From contig MLAK01000412.1 of the NCBI GenBank assembly GCA_001839685.1, positions 49,812 to 113,811 on the forward strand: a stretch of DNA of 64,000 nt. Direction: 5' to 3'. The notes under the pieces are model-generated. The model saw only the letters and a program-made list of their open reading frames with translations. It was not told the DNA's origin and did no database searches. The number at the start of each line of letters is the position of its first letter. Position 1 is the stretch's first letter. This stretch comes from Tritrichomonas foetus. Taxonomy: Eukaryota; Parabasalia; Tritrichomonadida; Tritrichomonadidae. Below are positions 10,328 to 22,100 of this stretch, piece after piece. The translations under genes were made by a program, and so were the position numbers.

Positions 10328-11779
10328 TCAAATTTTTTGCATGTGCTTCTTATTGTGCTTAGCAGGAAGTACAAATGGATAATCTCCACCATGCTTAACT
10401 TCAAAACAGGCTGGATTTTCGATCATTTTTGCCTCTCCATCAAGCTGGAAGTAGCATTTTTGGTTTGTTTCAATTCGAGCTCCTTTGGCCTGACCATAAG
10501 ACCTTGGCTTAATTATTCCAAGGTTTGTCATAGCCAAGTGGGTGGCTCCCTTGTTTAAAAGAATCTCAAAGACACCATCGGTCATTGAATGCGGCATAGT
10601 TTTGGACTTCCAAAGTTTTCTACCAGCATACATTCTTAATGATGAGCAAAATGTCATTGTTTGTTCGTCATCGTTGGCATAAAATGTTGATTCTTGCATG
10701 GTTTCCTCATTTTCTCCTGCATTCAAATTTCTTTGATTTAAGTAAACAATTAGATTTTCTTGTGTGTCATTTTCTAATGCTTGATTTTCATTTTGTGAAT
10801 TAGCTTGAGCATATCCACCTTCACTAGAGTTGGTGCTTTCGCTGCTCTGACTTGTCGAATTTTGATTAGAATTGCTATTATTGCCATTAGTATCATTATT
10901 ATTGGAAATACTGCTTTGTGTAGTCGCTGCACTTTGTTCAGAACTTTCATTTTGCCCATTTTCATTCTGGTTTTGATCTTGGCTAGAATTACTGCTTGTT
11001 ATATTTTGTTCAGATTGATTTTGTTCAGAAATTTGTAATGTTTCTGGTGAGTTCGTGTCATAGATTTCTTCAACACTTGCGTCAGGTGAAATATTCATAT
11101 CATCCTTTTTAATTTCACCAAGCAATGTGACATGTGCCAATTTGTTAATTGTGGTATGATCATTTAGAAAGTGTGCACCTGCTGGTACATAAAGAGCAAA
11201 GGAGCCAAGTCGTGTTAATGGTTTGTTTTCATTTCTCAAGCATGCATAATCATAGGCAACACCAGCATCAACGCCAAATGAAAAATAATTGCAAAAATGA
11301 AATTCATTCACATTATTGGTAACTTTGTCAGTAACTGTTAAAGTCCATGTATCAATTTCAGCAATCACGGGTGATACAGCAATTGCTGTAATTTTGTCGA
11401 AAATGTAATTTAATTTTATCAAGTTTAATCCTTCTCCCCATTTCAGACTCTGACTCATGTCATTTCCAGTGCCAAGTGGTATGACACCTAATGGGGGTCT
11501 ATAACCGGAATTACTGCCATAAATCTCCTTGAGGATGCTCATAATCCAGCTGACTGTTCCATCACCACCGCAAGCGATTACTCTTAATTTGGGATGAGTA
11601 ATTATTGTGAATTTATCCTCTAAAAACGTATCGATTTCGTCGGGAAGTGACACAACGTGAATATTTCGAACTTTCTTGCATTTTTTAATTAGCTTTGGAC
11701 CCAATCCTCCACCTGAGTTCACATTGATAAACATTAGAATGGGGTTTTGGTATTTTGGAGGTTTGGAAGCAAACTTCAT
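10328..11779 (-). CDS. Diacylglycerol kinase
   Basis: 483 residues. The catalytic domain opens with PILMFINVNSGGGLG near residue 14, has the ATP-site ACGGDGTVSWIM near residue 68 and VIPLGTGNDMSQS near residue 98. The accessory domain starts near residue 170 (FSFGVDAGVAYDYA) and ends with SMTDGVFEIL near residue 420. There is no C1 domain, PH domain or EF-hand, so this is a minimal DGK. Residues ~255-360 are a Ser/Asn/Gln-rich insertion inside the accessory domain. The reaction is phosphorylation of diacylglycerol to phosphatidic acid, which ends DAG signalling and feeds phospholipid synthesis. The start ATG is preceded on its strand by cttcacaactt, an initiator-like element. Confidence 0.9.
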   Translation of the reverse strand: MKFASKPPKYQNPILMFINVNSGGGLGPKLIKKCKKVRNIHVVSLPDEIDTFLEDKFTIITHPKLRVIACGGDGTVSWIMSILKEIYGSNSGYRPPLGVIPLGTGNDMSQSLKWGEGLNLIKLNYIFDKITAIAVSPVIAEIDTWTLTVTDKVTNNVNEFHFCNYFSFGVDAGVAYDYACLRNENKPLTRLGSFALYVPAGAHFLNDHTTINKLAHVTLLGEIKKDDMNISPDASVEEIYDTNSPETLQISEQNQSEQNITSSNSSQDQNQNENGQNESSEQSAATTQSSISNNNDTNGNNSNSNQNSTSQSSESTNSSEGGYAQANSQNENQALENDTQENLIVYLNQRNLNAGENEETMQESTFYANDDEQTMTFCSSLRMYAGRKLWKSKTMPHSMTDGVFEILLNKGATHLAMTNLGIIKPRSYGQAKGARIETNQKCYFQLDGEAKMIENPACFEVKHGGDYPFVLPAKHNKKHMQKI

Positions 11780-12925
11780 AAGTTGTGAAGTTTACGATTA
11801 GATTTGTTTAATATCAATGCTTCTTCACAATATTTTTGAGATAAATGACTTTTCTCTTTACTTCAAAAAGTGAACCAGTAATATTAGAAAAATTGTTCGT
11901 AATGTCAAATTGAGCAAATTTTAATCGTCTTATAGACATTATTCGAATAAAAGTCAAATATTTGAATTTCAGTGAAAATATTACTGCTATTGAAAATTAT
12001 AACTCAATTTTCTATATGTTTATATTGTCACGAATCAATTTTAAAAAATACCAATTCTAATAATATTATTCAAATCTGAATAATATTTTGAAATCTAAAC
12101 TGTAAAAGGCCAAAACTATAGGCGAAATATCATCTTGCATTACAAACTTTCAGTTTTTGGAGCACTTCAAACTTTTGTCAAAATAATAATTCACTCTTTC
12201 TATATAGTGTTTTTCCATCACAATATCGTTTTTTTGATCACGTTAAAGAAAAAAATATCCACAAATTGCATGTTTTTTTGTAAAACTTTTACTTTTACAC
12301 CGATATTGTTTCAGTATGCATTTAAAAAGTTTTGGAGTTGACTAAAAGAATTGAAAAAATTGAATTTCTGTAATCAGATCATGAAATTTTTGAATAACAT
12401 CAGACATGTGACATGTCATATTTGATTCAACAGAATTATCAATCATAAACTCTTTAGGGTGGCTTTATTTCACCACAGCATGATGAACTGAGTGGATGAT
12501 AAAAGTTGCATTTAGAAGAGAGTGACCTATGAATCTTTCAATACTTGGAAGATTGAGAAGTCAAATGATAGATAATTTCACCATATCGTTATATTTGACC
12601 TCAAATTGATATTTCGAGAGACATTCAAAGTTAACAATTTCACCATTAACCCCTAAGTTTTGAGTAATTTTTGATCTGACAGAATTTCTCAAATGAATTC
12701 ATTCACACACAGAAAGCAAGAAAATCACCCTAGTGATAAGAAATAAAGTATCATAACATATGCAATCCATAGAAATAATTTATTAATACATGAAAAAACG
12801 GAAATATGATATCATGGTTTTTGAATCCGCCAACTAATATTATAAGGAATATTAAATAGTTCATCACAATTTAAAGAGATTTTTATCTCTTTTTTTTTCT
12901 TTTTCTTTTCATGGTTAATTCATGG
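11780..12925. other. AT-rich intergenic region
   Basis: About 1.1 kb between two minus-strand genes. Short open frames exist but none has plausible composition. A TATCGT word occurs near 12585. No RNA gene recognised. Confidence 0.5.
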
Positions 12926-13615
12926 TTAAATAAATTTCGGTTTGGAAAAATTGAGAGAACTTGGTTCCGGCGTTTTTGATCCCAGTTTGGAATTCTGATC
13001 CATTGGTCTCGATAAAAACAATAAATTCGAAGCAGAACTTCTTCTCCTCGCATTTTCCGTTGAAGTATTCGGTGTTTCCAATTCTAACAATGATATAATA
13101 AGTTTGGAAGTTGCTTCACCCAAAGGCAGCTCCGTGTTTACATTTTTCGCTATACGTTCAAAATCTTGGAAATGCTGACATAAAAATGTTTCCACATGGA
13201 ATATTTTCATATTATGTAATAAACAACATAATTGTGCAAGCTTGTATTTACATTCGTTTGTGGAAGACAAATGACTAGGAGTATTCACTGCTAGCATGTG
13301 TGGCATTGGTTTCAATGGAACATTCTGGGGATCTGTTGTTGAGGATCGATCATCAGATGAATATCGTGAAATTACAGATGTTGTGCAATTTGAATCACTC
13401 CCTAGTGTTTGATCATCTGATGACGAAGTTGTATCATTTTCCATTAAATTAAGGATTGTTGACATAAATATTTGAATATCTTTTTCGTTGAAAGTTGGAA
13501 TCGATTTTCGAATTTCGTTGCATGTTGCAAGCGACCAGGTTCCAGTTTTTGCCTTAGCTTCCTTGGTCACCCTTTCGATGATCTTTTGAACTTCGGACTG
13601 AGGAATTCTTCGCAT
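12926..13615 (-). CDS. Hypothetical protein, two helical blocks with Ser-rich linker
   Basis: 229 residues, not recognised. Residues 1-65 look helical and begin with a basic segment (SEVQKIIERVTKEAKAK). Residues 65-120 are Ser/Thr/Asp-rich. Residues ~120-190 are helical again with several cysteines and hydrophobics (KYKLAQLCCLLHNM). The tail is Ser/Pro-rich and probably disordered. It has no signal peptide and no membrane segment. The codon choice differs from the flanking spacer and the ATG is clean, so I take it as a real gene, perhaps a small regulatory or adaptor protein. Confidence 0.55.
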   Translation of the reverse strand: MRRIPQSEVQKIIERVTKEAKAKTGTWSLATCNEIRKSIPTFNEKDIQIFMSTILNLMENDTTSSSDDQTLGSDSNCTTSVISRYSSDDRSSTTDPQNVPLKPMPHMLAVNTPSHLSSTNECKYKLAQLCCLLHNMKIFHVETFLCQHFQDFERIAKNVNTELPLGEATSKLIISLLELETPNTSTENARRRSSASNLLFLSRPMDQNSKLGSKTPEPSSLNFSKPKFI

Positions 13616-14657
13616 TTATAAATCTGATATAAATTGAATCTCGAATTTAAATATATACAAAAGTGATTTAATTGAATTTGGTTGAGATTGATTGAATAAA
13701 ATTAAAGCATTTTCCAAAATTGATGATATAACTCTTTCAATTTCAATTTGTGATCATAAAACTTTTATTATTAAAGAGAAATTGAATTACATTATTCTGT
13801 GTCTCAGAATTTATGAAATAATATTTGTGTCTTTATCCGATTCGAAATCTGTTGTTATGTAAATTAAATAAAAATCAATAATTGCATTAATTAAGTATAA
13901 AATGATTATATTATTATTTTCGATGTTACCTCAAAATTACGTAGATATTCGAGGAAAATGTTCTGAATTCACTTTTTTCAAATCGTAATTCCGCAATATT
14001 TATTTTATTCAGATTATTTCAAAAAATGTTAGACTTGCATAGATATTGTAATGTGAGTAATATCACTGATGTTATATTAGTGTATGAAAAGAGGATTCAC
14101 TTTGTTCGATAACGATATAATATTTCACAAATTTTCAGAATGTGCATTGAAAACTGATCCACAAATTCAAAACGAAAAAGTATACTTTTTCAATGATGTT
14201 TTTCATATAAAAAATACGTATTTTATTCGAAAAACAATGAAGTGAATCTTAATTTGTATGAATCATCATCACATTTTAATATACTGTGATTAGCGATTCT
14301 TCCTCAAGAAACTTACCACATTTGTTTCCATAATTTGATTAATATTGCTCACCAACATAAATTTTATCTTTTGTAACACAAAATTATGAATTCTATAAGT
14401 AAATCTAACAGTGATAAAGCTTTCATGAAAGAATGTACTGCATTTTCAAGAAAAGAAAAAGTGAAACCGAAAGTGAATTGATTCCATTTTATAGAGATAT
14501 TTATACTGAGAATGAAAAAATCATCAGCGCATGAAATTTGAAGAAATTCTTCAAGATAAATACAAAACACATTTGATTACTATCGATAGTAACGTATTTA
14601 TTTACATTTTCAATAAAATTTTATCGTTTTTTTAACAAAGTGATTTTAATTGTGAAG
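13616..14657. other. Intergenic between divergent genes
   Basis: About 1 kb of AT-rich DNA separating two divergent unknown genes. It contains AACGATATAA near 14112 and TTATCGTTT at 14621-14629, both resembling trichomonad Myb recognition words. No gene seen. Confidence 0.5.
14621..14629 (+). promoter_or_regulatory. Myb-recognition-like element
   Basis: TTATCGTTT lies 29 bases before the ATG at 14658. TATCGT/ACGATA cores bind Myb-type factors in Trichomonas promoters (established for T. vaginalis). Functional use here is inference. Confidence 0.3.
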
Positions 14658-16049
14658 ATGATTGAGTTTGGGAGAAAAAAGAAACCACGCTTAGTTTCTA
14701 TCACAAACTTTGATCGACAAGCCAAATGTATTACATTTACTGAACCAGAAACAATTGAAGCAATTCGAAGACTTGGTTATATTGATTCCGATTTCAATTT
14801 TCGAGAAGTGGAAACATTTAAAACACCAGCAACAGACATACAAACAGCAGCAATTCTTCACCAAAGATTTTTAACGAAGCGACAAAAAATGATTGAGAAA
14901 ACAATTAAAATGCGAATAAGTGTTATTGACGAAAAAAAATTTCCTGAAAAAATTTCTCCTATTGTGAGAGTTGAAGAGTTCAAATTAAATAATTATCAAA
15001 AACAATTAGAAAAACTCGAAGAAAATGGAAATTTAGCATTAGAAAAATTAGCAATTATGAAGCTTCATGATTTATTTTGCTATCAAACAAATCTAGAAAA
15101 AAATCAAATGATAAAAGAAAGATTTAAAGATTTTGATCAATTGAATCAAGAGAAGAATCATTTTGTGTCATGTGTAAGAAAAAAATCATTTGATTCAAAT
15201 GATCAATTGCCCAAAATTTCATGCCATGAATCAAATTATTCTACAAATTCCATGAATCATTATGATTATTCTTCGAACCTTTCTGGTAGAATGGGTAATT
15301 GTAATTCAAATGGATTATCACTGAGTAATTGGCATGATATGAAATGTACACAAATCAACACCCTTAAAAATTCTTTTTATAAACATGAAGAAAAAATCAG
15401 AACTGCTGCTGAACGAAAAGAAATGATTGATCAGAAAAATCATTCAGCATTATGTGAAAAAATTCAAATGAGGGAAGATCGATTTAAATGCTCATCAGAA
15501 ATAACACAAAAAATGAAACATGACTATTTAGAAAATAAAGGGAAAATGATTAAAAAAAGAGCAAAATCTGTTCGAAAGAAAAAAGAAGACATCATTGAAA
15601 GAAAAGCTGACTCAACATATTTCAATTATTTGAGAAAAAGAAACGAAGCTGAACAAAAATTAAAACAAAATAACATCGAGAAAGCTAATAAAGTATTAAT
15701 CAAAAAATATAATCATTTAGAAAAAATTGAAAAAGCGAAACATAAATATGAAGCTAATAATTATAATAGTGAGAGAATTCGAAAAAGACAAAAATTTGAT
15801 ACACAAGGGGCACAAAAATTAATAGAAGAACAAAATTACATCGGCAAGCAAAAAACTGGAGCTAATATTAGGCTTAGACATCAACGAAATAGACTCAGCA
15901 ATGCAATTGACAATTTGGAAAATATATATGATTTTGAGGGCATTCAAAAAGTGCAGTTACTGTTGGGGGTAGATGATGACAAAATGAATGAAATTGTTCA
16001 TAAAGCAATGTCAATGAGTAGTGTATGCCCACATAATCGAAAAGCATAG
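14658..16049 (+). CDS. Hypothetical basic coiled-coil protein
   Basis: 463 residues from the first ATG (14658); the frame is open a little further upstream, but only GTG is available there. The N-terminus MIEFGRKKKPRL is basic. Residues ~75-170 and ~250-430 are Lys/Glu/Gln/Arg-rich and strongly helical with heptad-like spacing, separated by a Ser/Asn-rich segment. There are no membrane segments. Such long basic coiled coils are common among trichomonad cytoskeletal and axonemal proteins, but no family was recognised. A TTATCGT element lies just upstream. Confidence 0.65.
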   Translation: MIEFGRKKKPRLVSITNFDRQAKCITFTEPETIEAIRRLGYIDSDFNFREVETFKTPATDIQTAAILHQRFLTKRQKMIEKTIKMRISVIDEKKFPEKISPIVRVEEFKLNNYQKQLEKLEENGNLALEKLAIMKLHDLFCYQTNLEKNQMIKERFKDFDQLNQEKNHFVSCVRKKSFDSNDQLPKISCHESNYSTNSMNHYDYSSNLSGRMGNCNSNGLSLSNWHDMKCTQINTLKNSFYKHEEKIRTAAERKEMIDQKNHSALCEKIQMREDRFKCSSEITQKMKHDYLENKGKMIKKRAKSVRKKKEDIIERKADSTYFNYLRKRNEAEQKLKQNNIEKANKVLIKKYNHLEKIEKAKHKYEANNYNSERIRKRQKFDTQGAQKLIEEQNYIGKQKTGANIRLRHQRNRLSNAIDNLENIYDFEGIQKVQLLLGVDDDKMNEIVHKAMSMSSVCPHNRKA

Positions 16050-17466
16050 TATATTTTGTATTAATAAAAGTATATAGAGACTTTTCTTTTATCCATACTT
16101 AGTTTTTCTGTTTTTGGATCAAGGAAATACCATTTTATTACATTCTAGATATACAAATTTGAATTAAGTATATATACTCAGAGAAAAACATTTTGAATCA
16201 CTCACAACCATCATGTTAATTTAAAATTTCACCATTCAATAGAAAATATTTGAATACATTTTCATCGTTTTTGAAAATTCGATCGAGATCATTTTTGAAG
16301 AGATCCTAAGACATTAATGTTAAAAGTGATCGTTCTAAAATCACAATAATTATTACCATCGTTAATCTGAAATCTATTTCATTCTCGAAAAAAGTGTTTT
16401 GTGGAATAAGGTTTTCGAACACACTTTATTTATAATACTCGTCGATACATTCGAACAAAATTAGATCAATATGCATACTGGAATATATATTTTAGATTAC
16501 ATATGTGATGTTTATATTTTTTGAAGAAGTTTTTCAAAAATAGTGATTCCGGAGTGGTTACTTTCAAATTTCAAATGAATTTCTGATACATGCAAAATTT
16601 GATCGTTTTTAAAATTATTTGAATATAACATAAACATAATTTTATCTCCCAATATTCTATAGTATACTTTTACGAAACACATAAAAGTAGAAAATCATAT
16701 ATTTACAGGATTTTACTATCAATGAATGGTGATCAGAGTTTCCCCAAAAATGATTAATAAATTGAGACATCTTTGAAAATATATTAGAAAAAGTTCGCTA
16801 ACATATAGAAACATTTATAAGATAAATTTATTTTTTCAAAAAAAATTAATTTCTCGATCATCATACGGGAAAATTCTGATTGCGAATTTAGTTGCGAAAA
16901 ATATTGTTAATGAACTATAAATAATGGTGACATGTATTTTATTTTAAAAATTTTAGGATTTCAAGATATATTTATTTTTGGTAAGAGTTGTCTCCATTGA
17001 AAAAAAATTAGCACCATGTACCCACATAACATCAATTTCTTTCCAGAATATATTAGAATATACTATAATATTTTAAAATGTAATGAACAAGCAGATAACT
17101 AGCTAATTTGGAGCTTCAGTGAGATGAAAACTTCACAATGCAATTCAACATTTTGAATACAAATTGTGAATCATTATCTATTCCTCAAAACATGTATATA
17201 ATCTCGTCATTCAAAATTTCAGAAATAGTATTCATTTAATTTATAAAATACATTGAAAGTAAATTATATTTATTCGAATAAAATATTTGAAAGAATATTC
17301 TCAAATTATTTAATACAAATCGCATCAAAAAAATCTCAAATTCAAAGAAATATTCAAAGAAATATAATCTTTGACCAAGAGGCTAAAATGTAACAAAAGC
17401 TAGATAAAAATAATATAACTTTATTTCTTCAAAAATTTGAAGTATCAATTTACGAAGATTGCTCTG
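16050..17466. other. Long AT-rich intergenic region
   Basis: About 1.4 kb without a credible gene. It carries the second copy of the degenerate repeat at 16798-16900. The bases before the kinase ATG include tatcaattt, possibly an initiator. Confidence 0.5.
16798..16900 (+). repeat. Degenerate dispersed repeat, copy 2
   Basis: Matches 7785-7890 in blocks, as described for copy 1. Both are in large spacers. Confidence 0.4.
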
Positions 17467-18630
17467 ATGTCAATCAAAGCATCAAACAATTTCACACCTT
17501 TTTCACTCAACGGATATACTTTCACCAGTATCATTGGAAAAGGTGGATTCGCTGAAGTGTTTCTCGTCGAATCAACAAAATACAATAATCGAGTTTTCGT
17601 TGCAAAGGTCATGACTATCATCGGAAGTACAGAAATTGACAAAAAATGGAAACTTTTTGATGCAGAAATTCAAGCTTTACTTACATTAAATCATCCCCAC
17701 ATAATTCGACTCTACGACCATTTTGTTCATAATGGTAGGTTTTTCTTAATTCTCGAATATTGTCCGAACGGCTCTCTTCATGATGAAATCGAAATAAACA
17801 ATGGTTTATCAATGCCGAGATTTATCGAGCTCGGGAGGCAACTCGTCCAAGGATTAAGCTATTGCCATTCAAAGCATATTGCACACCGTGACATAAAGCC
17901 CACAAATATTCTCATGGATGAAAATATGCGTGTTAAAATTGCAGATTTCGGATTGTGTGATCCAAATTCAAATGGAGAGCTTCAAAGAAGATTCGGTGGA
18001 AGTTTTATGTACAATGCGCCTGAAATTTTCCAAAAAAAGCCGCATGATCCAATGCCTGCTGATATCTGGGCATTAGGCGTAGTTTTCACAGTAATGATCA
18101 CAGGAAAGTCGCCTTGGATTTGCGACACAATTGGGACCCTCAAACAATTAGCGGCGCAAGGAATTCTCAAGTTCAAAAAAGCAATTCCTTCAATTGTTGA
18201 ATCCCTCATTCGAGAAATGCTTGTCGTTGACCCTTCAAACAGGCCAACAATGCAGCAAATCGAAAACAACCCTCTGTTTAAGACAAAGTCTCTTCCAAAA
18301 CCACTTCGAATGTCTTTCCCCGCTCCGAAGTCAAAAACAAAATCGAAGATTTCAGAGCTCCAATGGGATCAGATTGAAAGAACAAACTACATAAATAATG
18401 ACGAAAAGGATCTTTTGGCGCAATTAAGTGACTATCAGCGTCAGAAAATTGAAGAGGATGATAAATTGTCATCAAGATCAAACGTAAAAATAGTGTCGAG
18501 TATTTTTTTGCATACTTCAAAAACTAAAAAAGATGTGAAGCCGAGAATCACACAAAAATCAAGACTGTCGCATCCTTTTGTTCCGAAAACCTTCGCTGAT
18601 TTCTCAGATGATATTGTCGAGGTTGCTTGA
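17467..18630 (+). CDS. Ser/Thr protein kinase (CAMK-like)
   Basis: 387 residues from the first ATG (17467). The kinase domain spans residues ~17-275: glycine loop IGKGGFAEVF, catalytic Lys47 in VFVAKVM, helix-C Glu67, HRDIKPTN with catalytic Asp142, DFG at 160-162, and APE in YNAPEIF followed by the ADIWALGVV helix-F motif. All catalytic residues are present, so it should be active. The HRDIKPTN loop and GSFMYNAPE activation segment place it near CAMK/AMPK-type kinases. The C-terminal ~110 residues are basic and Ser/Lys-rich with no recognisable domain. Substrates cannot be inferred; neighbours give no hint. Confidence 0.9.
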   Translation: MSIKASNNFTPFSLNGYTFTSIIGKGGFAEVFLVESTKYNNRVFVAKVMTIIGSTEIDKKWKLFDAEIQALLTLNHPHIIRLYDHFVHNGRFFLILEYCPNGSLHDEIEINNGLSMPRFIELGRQLVQGLSYCHSKHIAHRDIKPTNILMDENMRVKIADFGLCDPNSNGELQRRFGGSFMYNAPEIFQKKPHDPMPADIWALGVVFTVMITGKSPWICDTIGTLKQLAAQGILKFKKAIPSIVESLIREMLVVDPSNRPTMQQIENNPLFKTKSLPKPLRMSFPAPKSKTKSKISELQWDQIERTNYINNDEKDLLAQLSDYQRQKIEEDDKLSSRSNVKIVSSIFLHTSKTKKDVKPRITQKSRLSHPFVPKTFADFSDDIVEVA

Positions 18631-19168
18631 TGCAGGCACATTCATAAGTAGATGTGTTTGTATATAAATATTTGTATTTTAGTAAATTTGTCGTGAATTT
18701 TTTTCTTTGATTTTTACATGATGCTTGATATATAGATTTGTTGTATTTATGAATGATCAATTTTCCCCATTTATTCACTACAAATTCAACAAGAACTATT
18801 CTGAGTATATCAACGAAACAGTGCAACCAAAAAAATGAGAAGTTTACAGCTTTGATGAAGCTTTTCCAAACTCTGAATGAAAAAAAGACAAATTTTGGAC
18901 GAACTCCATAAGTTAAATCTCTAAATTAAAAATGAATTATGCATGTTTAAGGAAAATCATCTTGACCATCTTATACATTTTTGATGTAATGAGTAAATAT
19001 TACCAATAGTGCTTTATCACAAAATAATAGATTTCTACAATGATTAGCAATATGTTATATTGTTTTAAAACAAAAATATAATGAAGAAATATACTTTATA
19101 AGAAATGATGATTCAAATGACAAAAAAAATTGTGATCAAATTTTATAAATAATATTTATTCTTACAAA
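18631..19168. other. Intergenic between convergent genes
   Basis: AT-rich spacer between the kinase (+) and the BEACH gene (-). No gene or RNA recognised. Confidence 0.5.
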
Positions 19169-22100
19169 TTAGTGGAACAGAGATCCTACATACAACGCAC
19201 CAGATTCTGTTCCTATCGCAAGTAAATCAATTCCACGATGATAGTGTAAATGTGTGATTTTAGAAGGTGAATTGAAAATTTTCCGAATAAGTTTCATATC
19301 AAATGCATCATAAAGATATAAATTGTTTCCAACATCAGCAATAACAAGAAAATCAAATCCATCTGATCGTGGAGCTTGACACCAAGCTGTAACGCATTTA
19401 TCATGTGTAAATTTATGTAACAATTTACCATTTAATGTGTAAACAAACAAAATTTGATGCCCACTCTCTTTATTTTGTGGATTTGCACATTGTACAATAA
19501 CTCGTCCAATCATTTCAGTAATCAAAACTTGGTTTGGAACAAATGGCGGTTCTAATTTCATTTCAACAGCCATTAAGAATGAAAAATCATGTGCTGTTGA
19601 TGCAACAAGAAGACCATCAATTGAACAACTAACAATAATACCAAAACCATCACTTGCACAAACACAAGCAACTGCATCTGCATGCGCCATTAGTGATTTT
19701 GTATTTGATAGCCCTTGAGATTTATCATTCAGGAACCATTTCACTAAAATGGAATCCCTTCCACCTGTAATTATTTCATCTTGGTAAAAACATGCACAAG
19801 AAATTGCATCAATGTGAAGAGACGACATTTTAGAGACAAAAGAACCATTTGATTTAACAACAATCAAATATGATGAATTTTCAGTGGCAAATGCAAAAAG
19901 TACCGAATCATTTAATGATGATGAATGAACTGCTATTTTTCCAAATCTTTCTTTCGATACAGGCGAAACAGTACGATTATTACGACTAATAAATACTCTT
20001 CCATCACTATGAAGCGAGAAAATTGTATATTTTTCAAGTGATTCTCCATTAATTTTGGTATCAATTATGGAACAATTTGTAACTTTAATTTCTGTGAATC
20101 CAGATTTATTCACTTCTGGTCTTTTATTTCGTGTTGGATGTGGAGAATCGAATATTTTTTGAGGAATAATACCAACTTTCATTAGCATATCCTCAGTTAC
20201 TGTAATATCATTTGGATCAGTAATATTATTCCAACAATTTGGATAGAGGCGAGGATCAAAAGTATTGTCAGCTTTTTCTGCTTCTTCACCGGTTTGCTTA
20301 CAACCAAATATTAAATCGATCCATTGATTAATATGTTCAGATACATAATCAGATTCTAATGCTTGTTTATGTAAATGAATGAAATCTTCTGGAGTTTTTG
20401 CCCATGGTGGCAAAACCACATGATTTACTGGAGTTCCATCAGGTAAAATGCCCAGATCAAAGTTATCATTATTTAGAAGAAAATCAGGACAGAAGAAAAA
20501 TTCAGGAACAAGTTCTCTAAAGTTTGCATTGTTATCACAACAACGTTGGAAACAATCAGCAATTGAAGTAAACATTCTCGATGCTACATCAAATTTATCA
20601 TCTTGATATTTAATATGAACAGATGTAAAAGGCTCAAGGCGAACAAGAAGATGAAGAACCATAAATATTGATGAATATGTACTTTGATACAAATAATTAA
20701 TATCAGGAACAGAATCCTTCAATAATTTTAATTTTGCTAATCTTGTTGGATTTAATGCGCCAACCGGTTTTGATAAATCTCTATATATTGACGTATCATT
20801 TAAATCCAATTTTTCACATGAATAATTAGAAAGGATCCATGGAAAAACTGGATATGCATTTAAATTATTCATTGAGCGACCACTTAGTTCATTTATCCAC
20901 ATGAGATATTCAAATGTTGAAATTTCACGTGATACCCATTTTCTAGTGAGATCAAGACGTGCAATTTCAGCTTGTGCTGGATAGGCCTGAATAAAGCGAG
21001 CATTTGGCATAGGTATTGATCGAAAATATGAGACAAATTTATGAGAATCAACATCAGGAAAGTTAAAGAAGTAAGATTTATGTGTAGTAGTAAATAATTC
21101 GATTGCAGTTGGCCTTTGAAGCATATATTGATAAAAAATCATGTCAACCAGTTCTGCCTTAATCACAATTCTTTCATCGTCATCTTCATTTAAGAAAGAA
21201 AATCCATTTGCAGAAATAACAAAAGAGCCTTCTGTTGTCTTGGTAACTTTCACTAATTCACACCTAGCTTTCCAAATGTATCGGTTCGGGATTGGAATTG
21301 CTTCAGAAATACTCTCAACTGATTGCTCATGCACAAAGTTAAAATGAGACGGAAGACTTGACATAGCTGAAGAATTCGTTCTCGGAATTCTGTTTACAGC
21401 ATCAGGTGGATAAGCATCTCTTTTCATTGATGCTTCACGATGTTTATTAAAGAAAGCATTTCTCTTTAATGATGGTCTAAAGAATTGATCAACAAGTGGA
21501 GAGCGTTTGTAATGAATTCGTGATTGGAATTCCGAACGAATTAAATAGAAAGGTGAGCGATCATAAGTCATTTGTTGCCATAATGAACGCCAGTGACGAC
21601 TGGAAATTTGATGCTTTTCAATTAAAGATGTGGCTGTTCTCAAATTCATTTCATTTAATGAATGCATTATTTCAGTTGATAAAGGTTTTGGTGTTTTAGG
21701 GAATTGTTCAAGAACTGAGACAAATACAGAAACAAGTTCTCGTGTGACACCTGGAAGTGAAGCAGGCGGTTGGTCACAATAATTAGTTAGTGCGAAAAAT
21801 CCACTTAAAAAGGTTTCTTCTGTTATTGTTTTATATTTACTAGCCAAAATTGGACCAAATAACTTTCCAACAATACTGTCATTCGGGAAACGATTTATTG
21901 TATCAAAAATAAGATGAATAAATTCATCATATACATCAAATTCTTGAACAAGTTTATCAACAATGACAGGAAGCTGAATTAAATCATCTTCATTGCTTGA
22001 TTCTTGGATAACCATGTTAATTAATGTGCATAATGATTGATGAATATCAACATCATAATTTGTCCATAAAGTATATAAAAACGAAATTAATCTTTTAGCT

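Noticed and set aside
12135..12341. 68-codon plus-strand open frame
   Set aside because: Composition equals the surrounding AT-rich spacer, with no motif and no promoter-like context.
14364..14570. 68-codon minus-strand open frame
   Set aside because: No recognisable motif and composition equal to the spacer.
17437..17466. Upstream TTG extension of the kinase
   Set aside because: A eukaryotic gene should start at ATG; the first ATG is 17467. The same reasoning moved the starts at 14658, 35092, 57023 and 57210.
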